A program made the position numbers and the translations under genes. From Amycolatopsis sp. GM8 (GTDB taxonomy: Bacteria > Actinomycetota > Actinomycetes > Mycobacteriales > Pseudonocardiaceae), in contig NZ_JAJKFK010000007.1 of assembly GCF_021653975.1 (NCBI RefSeq), forward strand, positions 186,001 through 250,000: a stretch of 64,000 bases of DNA, read 5' to 3'. Shown here piece by piece: positions 15,631-23,976 of the stretch (positions are counted from its first letter, which is position 1; each line of letters begins with the position of its first letter). The notes under the pieces were generated by a model, which made no database searches, was not told the DNA's origin, and was given only the letters and a program-made list of their open reading frames with translations.

Positions 15631-16821
15631 CTACCAGGTGACGGGGAGCGCAGCGACGCCGTAGACGGAATTGAAAACGCGGAACGGGACCTCCTCGTCC
15701 CTTACGGCGAGCGAAAGCGACGGAAACCGCCGGAGCAGAGCGGGGAAGGCGACACGCATTTCCAGCCGGGCCAGCGGCGCGCCCAGACAGTGGTGCACCC
15801 CGTGGCCGAAGCCGAGGTGACCGATCTCGCCGCGCCCGATGTCGAGCCTGGCGGGATCCGCGACGAACTCCGGATCCCGGTTGGCGCTGGGAAAAGCGAG
15901 GAGCACGGCGTCGCCAGCGTGGATGGTGACCCCGGCGAGGTCCACCTCCGTCGTGGCGGTGCGCTGGATACCGGTGTGCACGATCGACAGCCAGCGCATG
16001 AGTTCCTCGACCGCCGGCTCCGTCGCGGCGGGGTCGTCGCGGACCACCGCGAGCTGGTCGGGATGGCGTAGCAGCGCGAAGGTGCCCAGCGCGATCATGT
16101 TGGCGGTGGTCTCGTGCCCGGCGACGAGGAGCAGCAGCGCGATCCCGGCCAGCTCGGCGACGGTCAGCTCGTCACCGTGTTCGCGCACGAGCATCCCGAG
16201 CAGGTCGTCGCCAGGACTGGTCCGGGCCCGGACCACGAGTCCGGTCAGGTATTGGTGCAGCTCGTAGAGGAGGGCGGCCCGTTCCTGTTCGGGTCGCGAC
16301 ATGTCCATCTGCCGGGCACTGCGGTCCTGGAACTCGCCGCGCTCGTCCCACGGAACGCCCAGGAGTTCGCAGATCACCAGCGAGGGCACGGGAAGAGCGA
16401 AGTCGGCGACGAGATCCGACGGCGGCCCGGTCCGTTCCATCGCATCGAGATGGTCCTCGACGATCCGCTCGACGCGCGGGGCGAGTTCCCGGATCCGCCG
16501 GATGGTGAACTGACCGCTGAGCATCCGGCGCAGGCGGTGGTGATCCGGCGGATCGGTGAGCAGCAGATTGCCGGCGACGGCCTGTTTCTGTTCCGCACCT
16601 GCCTCGTCGAGTCCGGGCAGGGCGGCGGCATTGCTGAACCGGGTCGAATCGGCCAGGACGGCTTTGACGTCCTCGTACCGGGTCACCAGCCACGCCGGAT
16701 TCCCGCCCGGCGCCGGAATCCGCGCGATACGGTCGTGCTCTCGCAGGGCGAGCAACTCCGGCGCCGGGTCGAACCCGACCCGGCGCATGGGTAGCGGAAT
16801 GCCGGCCTGAATTTCGGTCAC
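15631..16821 (-). CDS. Cytochrome P450
   Basis: The 396-residue soluble bacterial P450 carries the I-helix LLLVAGHETT (oxygen-activating Thr), the K-helix EELMR (ExxR), and the heme loop FGHGVHHCLGAPLAR with the thiolate Cys. Architecture and length fit the CYP105/CYP107-type monooxygenases of actinomycetes. The GTG at 16821 is preferred because AAGGA lies 8 nt upstream and the protein then begins TEIQAGIPLPM, the usual P450 proline-rich start. The reading frame is open further upstream (ATG at 16887). No ferredoxin gene adjoins it. It is divergent from a TetR gene, its likely regulator. Confidence 0.9.
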   Translation of the reverse strand: MTEIQAGIPLPMRRVGFDPAPELLALREHDRIARIPAPGGNPAWLVTRYEDVKAVLADSTRFSNAAALPGLDEAGAEQKQAVAGNLLLTDPPDHHRLRRMLSGQFTIRRIRELAPRVERIVEDHLDAMERTGPPSDLVADFALPVPSLVICELLGVPWDERGEFQDRSARQMDMSRPEQERAALLYELHQYLTGLVVRARTSPGDDLLGMLVREHGDELTVAELAGIALLLLVAGHETTANMIALGTFALLRHPDQLAVVRDDPAATEPAVEELMRWLSIVHTGIQRTATTEVDLAGVTIHAGDAVLLAFPSANRDPEFVADPARLDIGRGEIGHLGFGHGVHHCLGAPLARLEMRVAFPALLRRFPSLSLAVRDEEVPFRVFNSVYGVAALPVTW

Positions 16822-16872
16822 AGTGGGATTCCTTCGTCGGTAATCGTCGTCGTCATCGACGGTAACGGCCGA

Positions 16873-16960
16873 AGTGGAAAAGGTCATCCGTTTCCGCCCA
16901 AGTGAGATCAACGGCAGCGGAAGTGAATCACTCGGCCACCCAACTGGAAATCCGTTTCCA
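16873..16960. promoter_or_regulatory. Paired GGAAA/TTTCC inverted repeats between P450 and TetR
   Basis: TGGAAA-TCCG-TTTCCA at 16945-16960 is a perfect inverted repeat. A second related arrangement, GGAAA-N10-TTTCC, lies at about 16876-16895. Both are in the divergent P450/TetR control region, the better one 20 bp before the TetR start. Confidence 0.5.
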
Positions 16961-16979
16961 CTTGCGATTCACTGGGGAA

Positions 16980-17657
16980 ATGACCGAATCGACGCACCCG
17001 CGCACGGCCGGCGAGCCGGGCTTGCGCGCCGACGCCGCACGCAACCGGGCCCGGATCATCGAGGCGGCCCGTGAGCTCTATCGCGCCCGCGGCGTCGATG
17101 TCCCCATGAGCACGATCGCCCGGCACGCCGGGGTCGGTGTGGCGACCCTGTTCCGGCGCTTCCCGACCCGCGATGCCCTGGTGAACGAGGTGTTCGCCGA
17201 ACAGATCGCGCACTGCGAAGCCCTGTTCCGGGAGGCCGTCGCCGACCCGGACCCGTGGCACGGATTCCGCCGCCTGATCGAGTTCACCTGCGCCGAGCAA
17301 CTCGAGGATCGCGGCTTCACGGAAGCCTTTCTCGCGTCGTTCGGCGTCGAGGCCGGCTACCGGCGGCGACGCGACGACGCCGAAACCGCTTTCGCCAAGC
17401 TCGTCCGCCGTGCCCAGCAAGCCGGCCAATTGCGGCCGGACTTCGCGCCCAGTGACCTCGTCATGATCCTCTTCGCCAACAGCGGCCTCCGGAACGCACC
17501 GCCGGCGCAAGCCCGCGACCTCTCCCGCCGGCTGGTCGCCTACCTGCTGGAAAGCTTCCGCGCCGAGCCCGAAATGCCCGGCGAACCGCTCCCGCCGGCC
17601 AGGCCGGTGAGCCTGCGCCACGCGCTGGGCCAAGCCGGCGACGGCCGAAGTCTGTAG
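16980..17657 (+). CDS. TetR-family transcriptional regulator
   Basis: The 225-residue TetR protein has a helix-turn-helix at about residues 40-62 (STIARHAGVGVATLFRRFPT), typical of the SBP-type TetR group, and a helical C-terminal domain. The ATG at 16980 follows GGGGA. It is divergent from the P450/ketopantoate-reductase-like operon, with inverted repeats between the two starts. It probably represses both itself and the P450. Confidence 0.82.
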   Translation: MTESTHPRTAGEPGLRADAARNRARIIEAARELYRARGVDVPMSTIARHAGVGVATLFRRFPTRDALVNEVFAEQIAHCEALFREAVADPDPWHGFRRLIEFTCAEQLEDRGFTEAFLASFGVEAGYRRRRDDAETAFAKLVRRAQQAGQLRPDFAPSDLVMILFANSGLRNAPPAQARDLSRRLVAYLLESFRAEPEMPGEPLPPARPVSLRHALGQAGDGRSL

Positions 17658-17692
17658 AGTGATCGTTACATACAGCCGAGGAAGTTGCCGGA

Positions 17693-18066
17693 GTGATGGA
17701 ACCGCGCCACAGTCACGACTTGAGGATCGTCCCGGTGCCCTACGGGCACCCGGACGCCACCAAGCTCATCGCCGATGTGCAGCAGGTTTACGTCGACCTC
17801 TACGCGGTCGAAGACGCCACCCCGATGAACCCGGAGGAATGTATGTCACCGAACTGGCGCGCGGCCGCGGGTACGCGCGGATGATCCTCCGCGAACTGGA
17901 GCGGACGGCGGCGCTGGCCGGGCGCAAGCGCGCGGTGCTGGAGACCGGCATCAAGCAGCCCGCGGCGATCGCGCTCTACACGTCATCGCACTACGCCGAG
18001 ATCCCGAAGTTCGGCCTCCACAAAGCGCTGCCCGAGATCCTGTGCCTCGGCAAGGACCTCTCCTGA
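17693..18066 (+). pseudogene. GNAT acetyltransferase remnant with internal deletion and frameshift
   Basis: Two parts of one small acetyltransferase lie in different frames. The N-terminal part (from 17693, DLRIVPVPYGHP to ATPMNPEE) breaks off near 17838. The C-terminal part resumes in another frame with MYVTELARGRGYARMILREL, including the GNAT acetyl-CoA loop RGRGYA, and runs to the stop at 18066. An intact GNAT needs about 50 more residues between these parts (the beta-hairpin before the acetyl-CoA loop). One internal deletion that shifted the frame explains the structure. The remaining C-terminus (EIPKFGLHKALPEILCL) also looks partly degraded. Confidence 0.75.
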
Positions 18067-18068
18067 GG

Positions 18069-18689
18069 TCAGGGCTCGATCCCCGCGGCCAGGAGCCACA
18101 CCACGCGGCAGGTTTCGCACGCCTGATCGAGCGCCTCGGGGGAAACCGCTGACGCGTGGTAGAACGTCCGCTCGATCATCCAGCACAACGCGCGCGCGAT
18201 GGCCGCCGCACCGTCGGGCCCGTCGTGGGCCGGCACACCGGCGCGCACCAGGATCGCCGCGATGGCGTCGATGAAGATCTCCGCCGTCTCCGTCCACAAC
18301 GCCCCCACCTCGGGGATGGTCGAGGACTGGTCGATCGTGACGCGCATGATCAACCCGTGCTCACGCCAGCGATCGCGGGTGCGCGCCATGGCCGTCGCGA
18401 TCGCGTCCCGCGGCGCCGCGGGATCGTCGGCCGCCGCACGAGATTTCTCGCGAAGCGCTTCGATCGTCCTGGCGAAGAGGGCGACAAGTGCCTCCTGCTT
18501 GGAACTGAAATAGAAGTACATCGAAGCACGGGAGAGCCCGGCGCGTTCGGCGATGTCGTTGGTCGTGAGCGCGTCGAAACTCTTGACGGCCAAGAGCTCC
18601 CCGAGGACTTCGAGAATCCTGAGTTCGCGCAGGTCTCCTTTGGACGGTGCGGTGGAGCGCCGGCGGCCCGCCCTGACCGGATCAGCCAT
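18069..18689 (-). CDS. TetR-family regulator, EthR-like
   Basis: The 206-residue protein resembles mycobacterial EthR: helix-turn-helix at about residues 40-62 (TTNDIAERAGLSRASMYFYF), then SSKQEALVALFARTIE and a long helical ligand tunnel domain with ARALCWMIERTFYHAS. EthR represses a monooxygenase gene and responds to hydrophobic ligands. It lies 5 bp downstream of an SDR gene in the same direction. The inverted repeat upstream of that SDR is its likely binding site. It converges on the GNAT remnant. Confidence 0.82.
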   Translation of the reverse strand: MADPVRAGRRRSTAPSKGDLRELRILEVLGELLAVKSFDALTTNDIAERAGLSRASMYFYFSSKQEALVALFARTIEALREKSRAAADDPAAPRDAIATAMARTRDRWREHGLIMRVTIDQSSTIPEVGALWTETAEIFIDAIAAILVRAGVPAHDGPDGAAAIARALCWMIERTFYHASAVSPEALDQACETCRVVWLLAAGIEP

Positions 18690-18694
18690 CGTGG

Positions 18695-19558
18695 TCAGTT
18701 CGCCGCGATCTGGTGACCGTCCGGGAAGTCCGTGGACCGGGACAGCTCATCCCACGCCTCGATGTCCGCGGTCACCGCGGCCCGGCCGTTCCCGACGAGC
18801 CTCAATGCGTCCGTACCGAGCACGAGGTGCACCGGCGGCTTCTCCGACTCGACCACCTTGAGCACGGCCTCGGCGGCCTTGGCAGGATTGCCCAATTGGT
18901 TGCCACTGGCTGCCTTCCGGGCCGCGCGGATCGGCTCGAACAGCTCGTCGTAGTCCGCGATCGACCGCTCGCTGCGGACCATCGAGCCGCCCGCCCAGTT
19001 CGTCCGGAACGAACCGGGCTCGATGATGGTCACCCGCACCCCGAAGCCCGCGACCTCCTTGGACAGGCTCTCGAGCATGCCCTCCACCGCGTACTTGCTG
19101 CTGCAGTAGTACGCCATCCCGGGGATGGTCATCAGCCCACCCATCGAGCTGACGGCGAAGATGTGCCCGGAGCGGCGCTCGCGCATCCCCGGCAGGACCG
19201 CGTGCACGGTGGCCGCCACCCCGAACACGTTGGCGTCGAACTGCGCGCGCAGTTCGGCCATCGGGGACTCCTCGAACACGCCCTCGTGCCCGTAGCCGGC
19301 GTTCGCGATCAGCACGTCGATCGGGCCGACGGTGCGTTCGGCCTCGCCGATCACGGCGAAGACCGCGTCGTCGTCGGTCACGTCCAGCTGCCGGGCGTGG
19401 GCGCGGCCGGGCGCGAGCGCCTCGAACTTCGCCAGGTCTTCGGTCTTGCGCACGGTGCCGATGACGGTGTGACCGGCTTCCAGCGCGCCCTGCGCGAAGG
19501 CGCGGCCGAGGCCACCGCTGACACCGGTGATCAGAAACGTTCGGTTCGTCATGGCCAT
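18695..19558 (-). CDS. SDR-family oxidoreductase
   Basis: The 287-residue short-chain dehydrogenase has TGVSGGLGRAFA (cofactor), VLIANAGYG (NAG), AVSSMGGLM (Ser) and YCSSK (Tyr, Lys). Its C-terminal extension is seen in the classical YdfG/retinol-dehydrogenase-like group often annotated as oxidoreductase. The substrate is unknown. The start may be the ATG at 19558 or 19552. It forms a two-gene unit with the EthR-like regulator, with a 5-bp gap. Confidence 0.83.
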   Translation of the reverse strand: MAMTNRTFLITGVSGGLGRAFAQGALEAGHTVIGTVRKTEDLAKFEALAPGRAHARQLDVTDDDAVFAVIGEAERTVGPIDVLIANAGYGHEGVFEESPMAELRAQFDANVFGVAATVHAVLPGMRERRSGHIFAVSSMGGLMTIPGMAYYCSSKYAVEGMLESLSKEVAGFGVRVTIIEPGSFRTNWAGGSMVRSERSIADYDELFEPIRAARKAASGNQLGNPAKAAEAVLKVVESEKPPVHLVLGTDALRLVGNGRAAVTADIEAWDELSRSTDFPDGHQIAAN

Positions 19559-19582
19559 GACTCTACACCCCGTCTACAAAAA

Positions 19583-19597
19583 TCGACACTGTGTCGA
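19583..19597. promoter_or_regulatory. Perfect inverted repeat TCGACAC-T-GTGTCGA
   Basis: This 15-bp perfect palindrome is 25 bp upstream of the SDR/EthR-like operon start, where a TetR operator would sit. It also faces the CoA-transferase gene 124 bp away on the other side. Confidence 0.55.
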
Positions 19598-19720
19598 CGG
19601 TCTCGCCCGCGACCCTTGAACAATTAGTCAAAGGTGACCGCAAAAAGTGTTGATTGCCCTCGCCGGAAACACGTCCTTAATCTGATCGCACCGATTCGGC
19701 CGACGAAGAAATGTGGCGAA

Positions 19721-20929
19721 ATGTTCCGAGAAAGCCTGCGCGGGATTCGTGTGCTCGACTTCACGCACGTCGTGGCCGGGCCCGTCTGCACGATGACGCT
19801 GGCGGATCTCGGCGCGGACGTGGTGAAGATCGAGCCACTCGCCGGCGAGATCGGGCGCAAGGTGGGACCGCCGTGGCTCGGGGACCAGAGCGTGATTTCC
19901 CTGAGCGTCAACCGGAACAAGCGAAGCCTCGCCATCGACCTGAAAACCCCGGCGGGACAACAGGCCGTGCGACGAATGGTTTCGCAGGCCGACGTCCTGG
20001 TCGAGAGTTTCCGGCCGGGTGTCATGCGCTCACTCGGACTCGACCACGCCTCGCTCACCGCCGGCAACCCAGCGCTCGTCTACTGCTCGATCTCCGCGTT
20101 CGGCCAGGAAAGCCCGGCCCGCGACCGACCTGGCGTCGACGGGGTGATGCAGGCCGTGACGGGGCTGATGAGCACGCTGGGGCACCCGGATTCCGGGCCG
20201 GCGAAGGTGCAGATCCCGGTGGCCGACATGGTGACCGGCTACCTCGCGTCCGTCGCGGTCCTCGCGGCCCTTCGTGAGGTCCGGGACGGGAAACCCGGCC
20301 AGCACCTCGACGTCAGCCTGTACAACGCGACGATCATGTTGCAGCAGGTCAGTTTCGCTTCGTTCCTCACCTCCGCGACCGAACCGAAGCGGCTGGGCAG
20401 CGCCGCGCCCTATGCCGCGCCGAACGAGGCGCTGCGCACGGCCGACGGCTGGATCATGGTGGCCGCGTACGACCCCAAGCGGTGGCCCGCGCTGTGCGAG
20501 GCTCTCGACGCCCCGGACCTGCCGGCGGATCCCCGGTTCGCCACCAATGGCGATCGCGTCACCAACCGGCCGGCACTACGGGAGGAATTGAGCCGCCTGT
20601 TCGCCCGGCGCACGACGAAAGCGTGGCTGGAAATCCTGGCCGCCAGGGACATTCTGTGCGCGCCGGTCGCCGGGTACCGGGACGTCGTCGAATCCGAGGA
20701 ATACCGCGCGAGCGGCGTCGAAACGACCGCGGGAACGGTGCGGATGCCGGGTTTCGTGCTCGGCCCGTCCCAGCCCGGCGCGGAGCCGGACCGGCCCGCG
20801 CCACTCCCGGGGGAGCACTCGGCAGCCGTCCTCGCCGAGTACGGGCTGTCCGAAGCCGAGGTGGCGCGCCTGCTCGACCACGGCGTGATCGGCGGCGGCC
20901 ACCGGCGGCCCGACACCGCCGCGAGCTGA
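19721..20929 (+). CDS. CaiB/BaiF (class III) CoA-transferase
   Basis: The 402-residue family III CoA-transferase has the N-terminal GIRVLDFTHVVAGPVCTM, LGADVVKIEP, KRSLAIDLK, and the GVDGVMQAVTGLMS region that supplies the catalytic Asp forming the acyl anhydride intermediate. It transfers CoA between carboxylic acids such as carnitine, formate/oxalate, mesaconate or aromatic acids. ATG 19721 is chosen because the conserved family start follows directly. It is the first gene of an operon with an enoyl-CoA hydratase-like enzyme, a carboxylate-type MFS carrier and a LysR regulator, which points to uptake and CoA activation of an organic acid. Confidence 0.88.
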   Translation: MFRESLRGIRVLDFTHVVAGPVCTMTLADLGADVVKIEPLAGEIGRKVGPPWLGDQSVISLSVNRNKRSLAIDLKTPAGQQAVRRMVSQADVLVESFRPGVMRSLGLDHASLTAGNPALVYCSISAFGQESPARDRPGVDGVMQAVTGLMSTLGHPDSGPAKVQIPVADMVTGYLASVAVLAALREVRDGKPGQHLDVSLYNATIMLQQVSFASFLTSATEPKRLGSAAPYAAPNEALRTADGWIMVAAYDPKRWPALCEALDAPDLPADPRFATNGDRVTNRPALREELSRLFARRTTKAWLEILAARDILCAPVAGYRDVVESEEYRASGVETTAGTVRMPGFVLGPSQPGAEPDRPAPLPGEHSAAVLAEYGLSEAEVARLLDHGVIGGGHRRPDTAAS

Positions 20930-20947
20930 GAAATGAAGGGACAGACC

Positions 20948-21733
20948 ATGAACGACGAAAACCCACTCGTGACGAGCGGTCTCGCGGAGGGGGTGCTCAC
21001 GATCACCCTCAACGCCCCGGACACCGGGAACGCCCTCGATCTCGCGATGACCGACGCGCTCGCCGGGGCGCTCGAGGACGCCAAGAACAGGCCGGACGCG
21101 CACTGCGTGCTGCTGCGTTCCTCGGGACGGCATTTCTGCACCGGCGGCAATGTCAAGGACATGGCCAGAGGCGCCGATCTGATGGCCGGGACGACCACCG
21201 ACATCCAAGACCGGCTGCGTCTCGGCCTGCACCGGATCACCCGCGCGATGCGGGACCTCGAAGTCCCGTCGGTCGCCGCGCTCAACGGCGCGGCCGTCGG
21301 CGCCGGGTTCGACCTCGCCCTGATGTGCGACGTGCGCGTCGCGGCACGATCCGCCCGGTTCGCCGAGAGTTTCCTGCGGCTCGGCCTCGTGTCCGGGATC
21401 GGCGGCGCGTGGTTCCTCACCAGGATCGTCGGCGTCGCCAAGGCCATGGAACTCAGCCTGACCAGCGAGTTCATCTCGGCCGAGACCGCGAGTGAGCTGC
21501 GCATCGTTTCGCGTGTCGTGGACGACGACCAGCTGGACCGCGAAGCCGCGGAGCTGGCGCGCACGATCGCCGCGCAGCCGCCTCGCGCGCTGCGCATGGC
21601 CAAGCGGCTGGTCCGGGAGTCGGCGGAGGCCACCCTGCCCGCCGCGCTGGAACTGGCGGCCGCGATGCAGGCGATCCTCCTGTCCGGCGACGAGCACCGC
21701 ACCACCGTCAAGCAGTTCCTGGAGAACCGTTAG
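20948..21733 (+). CDS. Enoyl-CoA hydratase/isomerase-family protein
   Basis: The 261-residue crotonase-fold protein shows the CoA and oxyanion-hole segments GRHFCTGGNVKDM and AALNGAAVGAGFDLALMCD. The two catalytic glutamates of classical hydratase are not conserved: Asp is at the first site (GAGFDLAL) and the second region reads FAESFLRLGLVSGIGG, closer to isomerase-type (PaaG/ECI-like) members. It is therefore probably an isomerase or another crotonase rather than a standard hydratase. AAGGG precedes the ATG at 20948. It sits 18 bp after the CoA-transferase in the same operon. Confidence 0.82.
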   Translation: MNDENPLVTSGLAEGVLTITLNAPDTGNALDLAMTDALAGALEDAKNRPDAHCVLLRSSGRHFCTGGNVKDMARGADLMAGTTTDIQDRLRLGLHRITRAMRDLEVPSVAALNGAAVGAGFDLALMCDVRVAARSARFAESFLRLGLVSGIGGAWFLTRIVGVAKAMELSLTSEFISAETASELRIVSRVVDDDQLDREAAELARTIAAQPPRALRMAKRLVRESAEATLPAALELAAAMQAILLSGDEHRTTVKQFLENR

Positions 21734-21754
21734 CCGTCTCGATGAGGAGATGTG

Positions 21755-23080
21755 ATGACCAACCGAATGCTGAGAATCGTGGGCGCGTCGAGTATCGGCA
21801 CGATGCTCGAGTACTACGACTTCTTCGTCTACGTCGCCCTCACCGGCACGCTCACCAAGCTGTTCCTGCCGGACAGTGACGCGGTCGTCGCGACGCTGCT
21901 CGCCGCCGCCACCTTCGGCGTGTCCTATCTGGCCCGCCCGCTGGGCACGGTGATCTTCAGCCCGATGGCCGACCGCATCGGGCGGAAGCGGACCTTCGTG
22001 GTGACCCTCGGGGTGATGGGGGTCGCGACCGTCGCCATCGGCTGCCTGCCCACCTATGCGACAGCCGGGATCTTCGCTCCGGCCGCGCTGCTGTTCCTGC
22101 GCATCGTTCAGGGCGTCGGGCTCGGCGGGGAGTACGGCTCCGCGGTCGTCTACGTAACCGAGCACGCGCCGGACGGACGGCGCGGCCGCTACACCAGCGT
22201 GCTGCAGAGCACCGCGACTGTCGGCCTGCTCATCGCGCTGGTCCTCGTTTCCCTGCTCAAAGTCAGCCTCGACGCAGCGGCCTTCGCCAGCTGGGGCTGG
22301 CGGATCCCGTTCCTGCTGTCCGCGCCGATCGTGCTGGTCGCGACCCTGGTCCGGCTGCGGATGCACGAAACCCCGGTTTTCACCGAACTGCGGCAGTCCG
22401 GGCAGCTGTCGAAGTCGCCACTGCTGGACACGGTGCGCACCTGGAAGTCGTGGAAAGCCATCCTGCTGACCACGTTCGGCGCGCAGGGCGGCACCTCGGT
22501 GACGCTCTACACCTCGGTCATCTACATGCTCTACTTCCTGCAGACGGTGCTCAAGGTCGACGAAACCCACACCAACCTGACCCTCGCGATCGCCATCCTC
22601 ATCGCGGCGCCGTGCTACCCGCTCTTCGGAGCCCTGTCCGACCGCATCGGCCGCTCCCGGGTGATGCTGATCGGGATCGTGCTGTGGATGCTCGCCGCTT
22701 ACCCCGCTTTCGCCGCCATCCGCGCGGCTGCCCACTCCTCGTCGTGGACGGCGGTCACGGCGGTCATCGCGGTGCTGGCGATCCTGACCGCCATGGTGAT
22801 GGCCCCGCTCCCGGCGTTCATCACCGAGCAGTTCCCGCCCCAGAGCCGCACGACCGGGTTCGGTTTCGCCCAGCAGCTCGGGAACATCCTCTTCGGCGGC
22901 TTCTTGCCGTTGATCAGCCTGTCGCTGGTTTCGCTGACCGGGAACCAGCTGGCGGGGGTCGGTTACTCGATCGCCTCCCTGATCCCGTGCCTGGCCGTCA
23001 CCCTGTTCTGGGGAATCCGGTCGGAGCGAGTCCGGAGCACCGCGACCACCCGGCCCAGTGAATCGCCCGTATTACCCTGA
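21755..23080 (+). CDS. MFS transporter, metabolite:H+ symporter (MHS) family
   Basis: The 441-residue membrane protein has about 12 predicted helices. The MHS hallmarks are IGTMLEYYDFFVYV at the N-terminus, ARPLGTVIFSPMADRIGRK (the MFS motif A loop), and RIVQGVGLGGEYGSAVVYVTEHAP. Relatives (ShiA, KgtP, ProP) import shikimate, 2-oxoglutarate, citrate or betaines with protons. Here it would supply the substrate for the CoA-transferase. GAGGAG lies before the ATG at 21755. The stop overlaps the LysR start as TGATG. Confidence 0.88.
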   Translation: MTNRMLRIVGASSIGTMLEYYDFFVYVALTGTLTKLFLPDSDAVVATLLAAATFGVSYLARPLGTVIFSPMADRIGRKRTFVVTLGVMGVATVAIGCLPTYATAGIFAPAALLFLRIVQGVGLGGEYGSAVVYVTEHAPDGRRGRYTSVLQSTATVGLLIALVLVSLLKVSLDAAAFASWGWRIPFLLSAPIVLVATLVRLRMHETPVFTELRQSGQLSKSPLLDTVRTWKSWKAILLTTFGAQGGTSVTLYTSVIYMLYFLQTVLKVDETHTNLTLAIAILIAAPCYPLFGALSDRIGRSRVMLIGIVLWMLAAYPAFAAIRAAAHSSSWTAVTAVIAVLAILTAMVMAPLPAFITEQFPPQSRTTGFGFAQQLGNILFGGFLPLISLSLVSLTGNQLAGVGYSIASLIPCLAVTLFWGIRSERVRSTATTRPSESPVLP

Positions 23081-23976
23081 TGACCGTGACAGCCCGCCGC
23101 GATCCGCTGCCGCCGCTGAACCCCACGAGGGTGTTCGCGACGACCGGGCGGCTGCTGAGCATCTCGAAGGCGGCGGCGGAACTCTCGGTGACGCCCGCCG
23201 CGGTCAGCCGCCAGGTGCGTGCTCTCGAGCACTATCTGGGTGTGCCCCTGTTCAACCGGGTGCACGGTGGCTTGGAGCTGACCGCGGCGGGCTCGCGGTA
23301 TCTGGCCGACATCACGCCCCTGTTCACCAGCCTGGAGAAGGCCACCGAAGCGGTTCGTGCCGGGGTCCCCGGTACGACGCTCAAGATCCGGTCCCCCGCC
23401 ACCTTCGCGGTGCGCTGGCTGATCCCCCGGTTCGCGAGTTTTCACCGTGCCCGCCCCGATATCGACGTCCGGCTGACCACCTCGCCGGCGCCCATCGATC
23501 TCGACCGGGAAGACATCGACGCCGGCATCCAGCTCGGTGACGGCGACTGGCCACAGCTGTCCAGCCAGCAACTCGTCCCCAATGAGCTGGTGCCCGTGGT
23601 CGCTCCCCGGCTCCGGGCCACGCTCACCGAGCCGGCCCGGATCGGCGAAGCCACGCTGCTGCACTCGCTGGCACGGCTCGACGACTGGGCACTGTGGCTC
23701 AAAGCTGCGGGATTGGGCACCAGCAACGCCTATACCGGCATGAAGTACGAGACCTCATTGCTGGCGTACCAGGCCGCGATCGAAGGACACGGCGTCGCCA
23801 TGGCCCAGAAGGCCCTCATCGAGAAGGAGCTGGCCGACGGTTCCCTCGTCGCTCCATTCGACTTCAGCCTCGATCGCGGGCGGTTTACCTATTACTTCGT
23901 GTGGCGGGCGGACCGTCCACAGTCGACAGCGGTGATCGCCTTCCGCACCTGGCTGGGTTCCGTCGTCGGTCACTGA
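23080..23976 (+). CDS. LysR-family regulator (GcvA-like)
   Basis: The 298-residue LysR regulator has a winged helix-turn-helix at about residues 18-65 (TGRLLSISKAAAELSVTPAA, then the recognition helix) and a periplasmic-binding-like effector domain whose start TLKIRSPATFAVRWLIPR is typical of the GcvA group. It is the last gene of the CoA-transferase operon, coupled to the transporter by a one-base TGATG overlap. This is less usual than the divergent arrangement of LysR genes. It overlaps the convergent acyl-CoA-dehydrogenase-like gene by 7 bp. Confidence 0.87.
   Translation: MTVTARRDPLPPLNPTRVFATTGRLLSISKAAAELSVTPAAVSRQVRALEHYLGVPLFNRVHGGLELTAAGSRYLADITPLFTSLEKATEAVRAGVPGTTLKIRSPATFAVRWLIPRFASFHRARPDIDVRLTTSPAPIDLDREDIDAGIQLGDGDWPQLSSQQLVPNELVPVVAPRLRATLTEPARIGEATLLHSLARLDDWALWLKAAGLGTSNAYTGMKYETSLLAYQAAIEGHGVAMAQKALIEKELADGSLVAPFDFSLDRGRFTYYFVWRADRPQSTAVIAFRTWLGSVVGH

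Noticed and set aside
17659..18066. Calling one continuous 135-codon GNAT gene
   Set aside because: Only the part from about MYVTELARG onward is GNAT-like in this frame. The upstream residues are out of frame relative to the true N-terminus at 17693.
20576..22735. A 719-codon minus-strand open frame opposite the CoA-transferase, crotonase and MHS genes
   Set aside because: It spans three well-supported genes on the other strand and has low-complexity, shadow-like composition.
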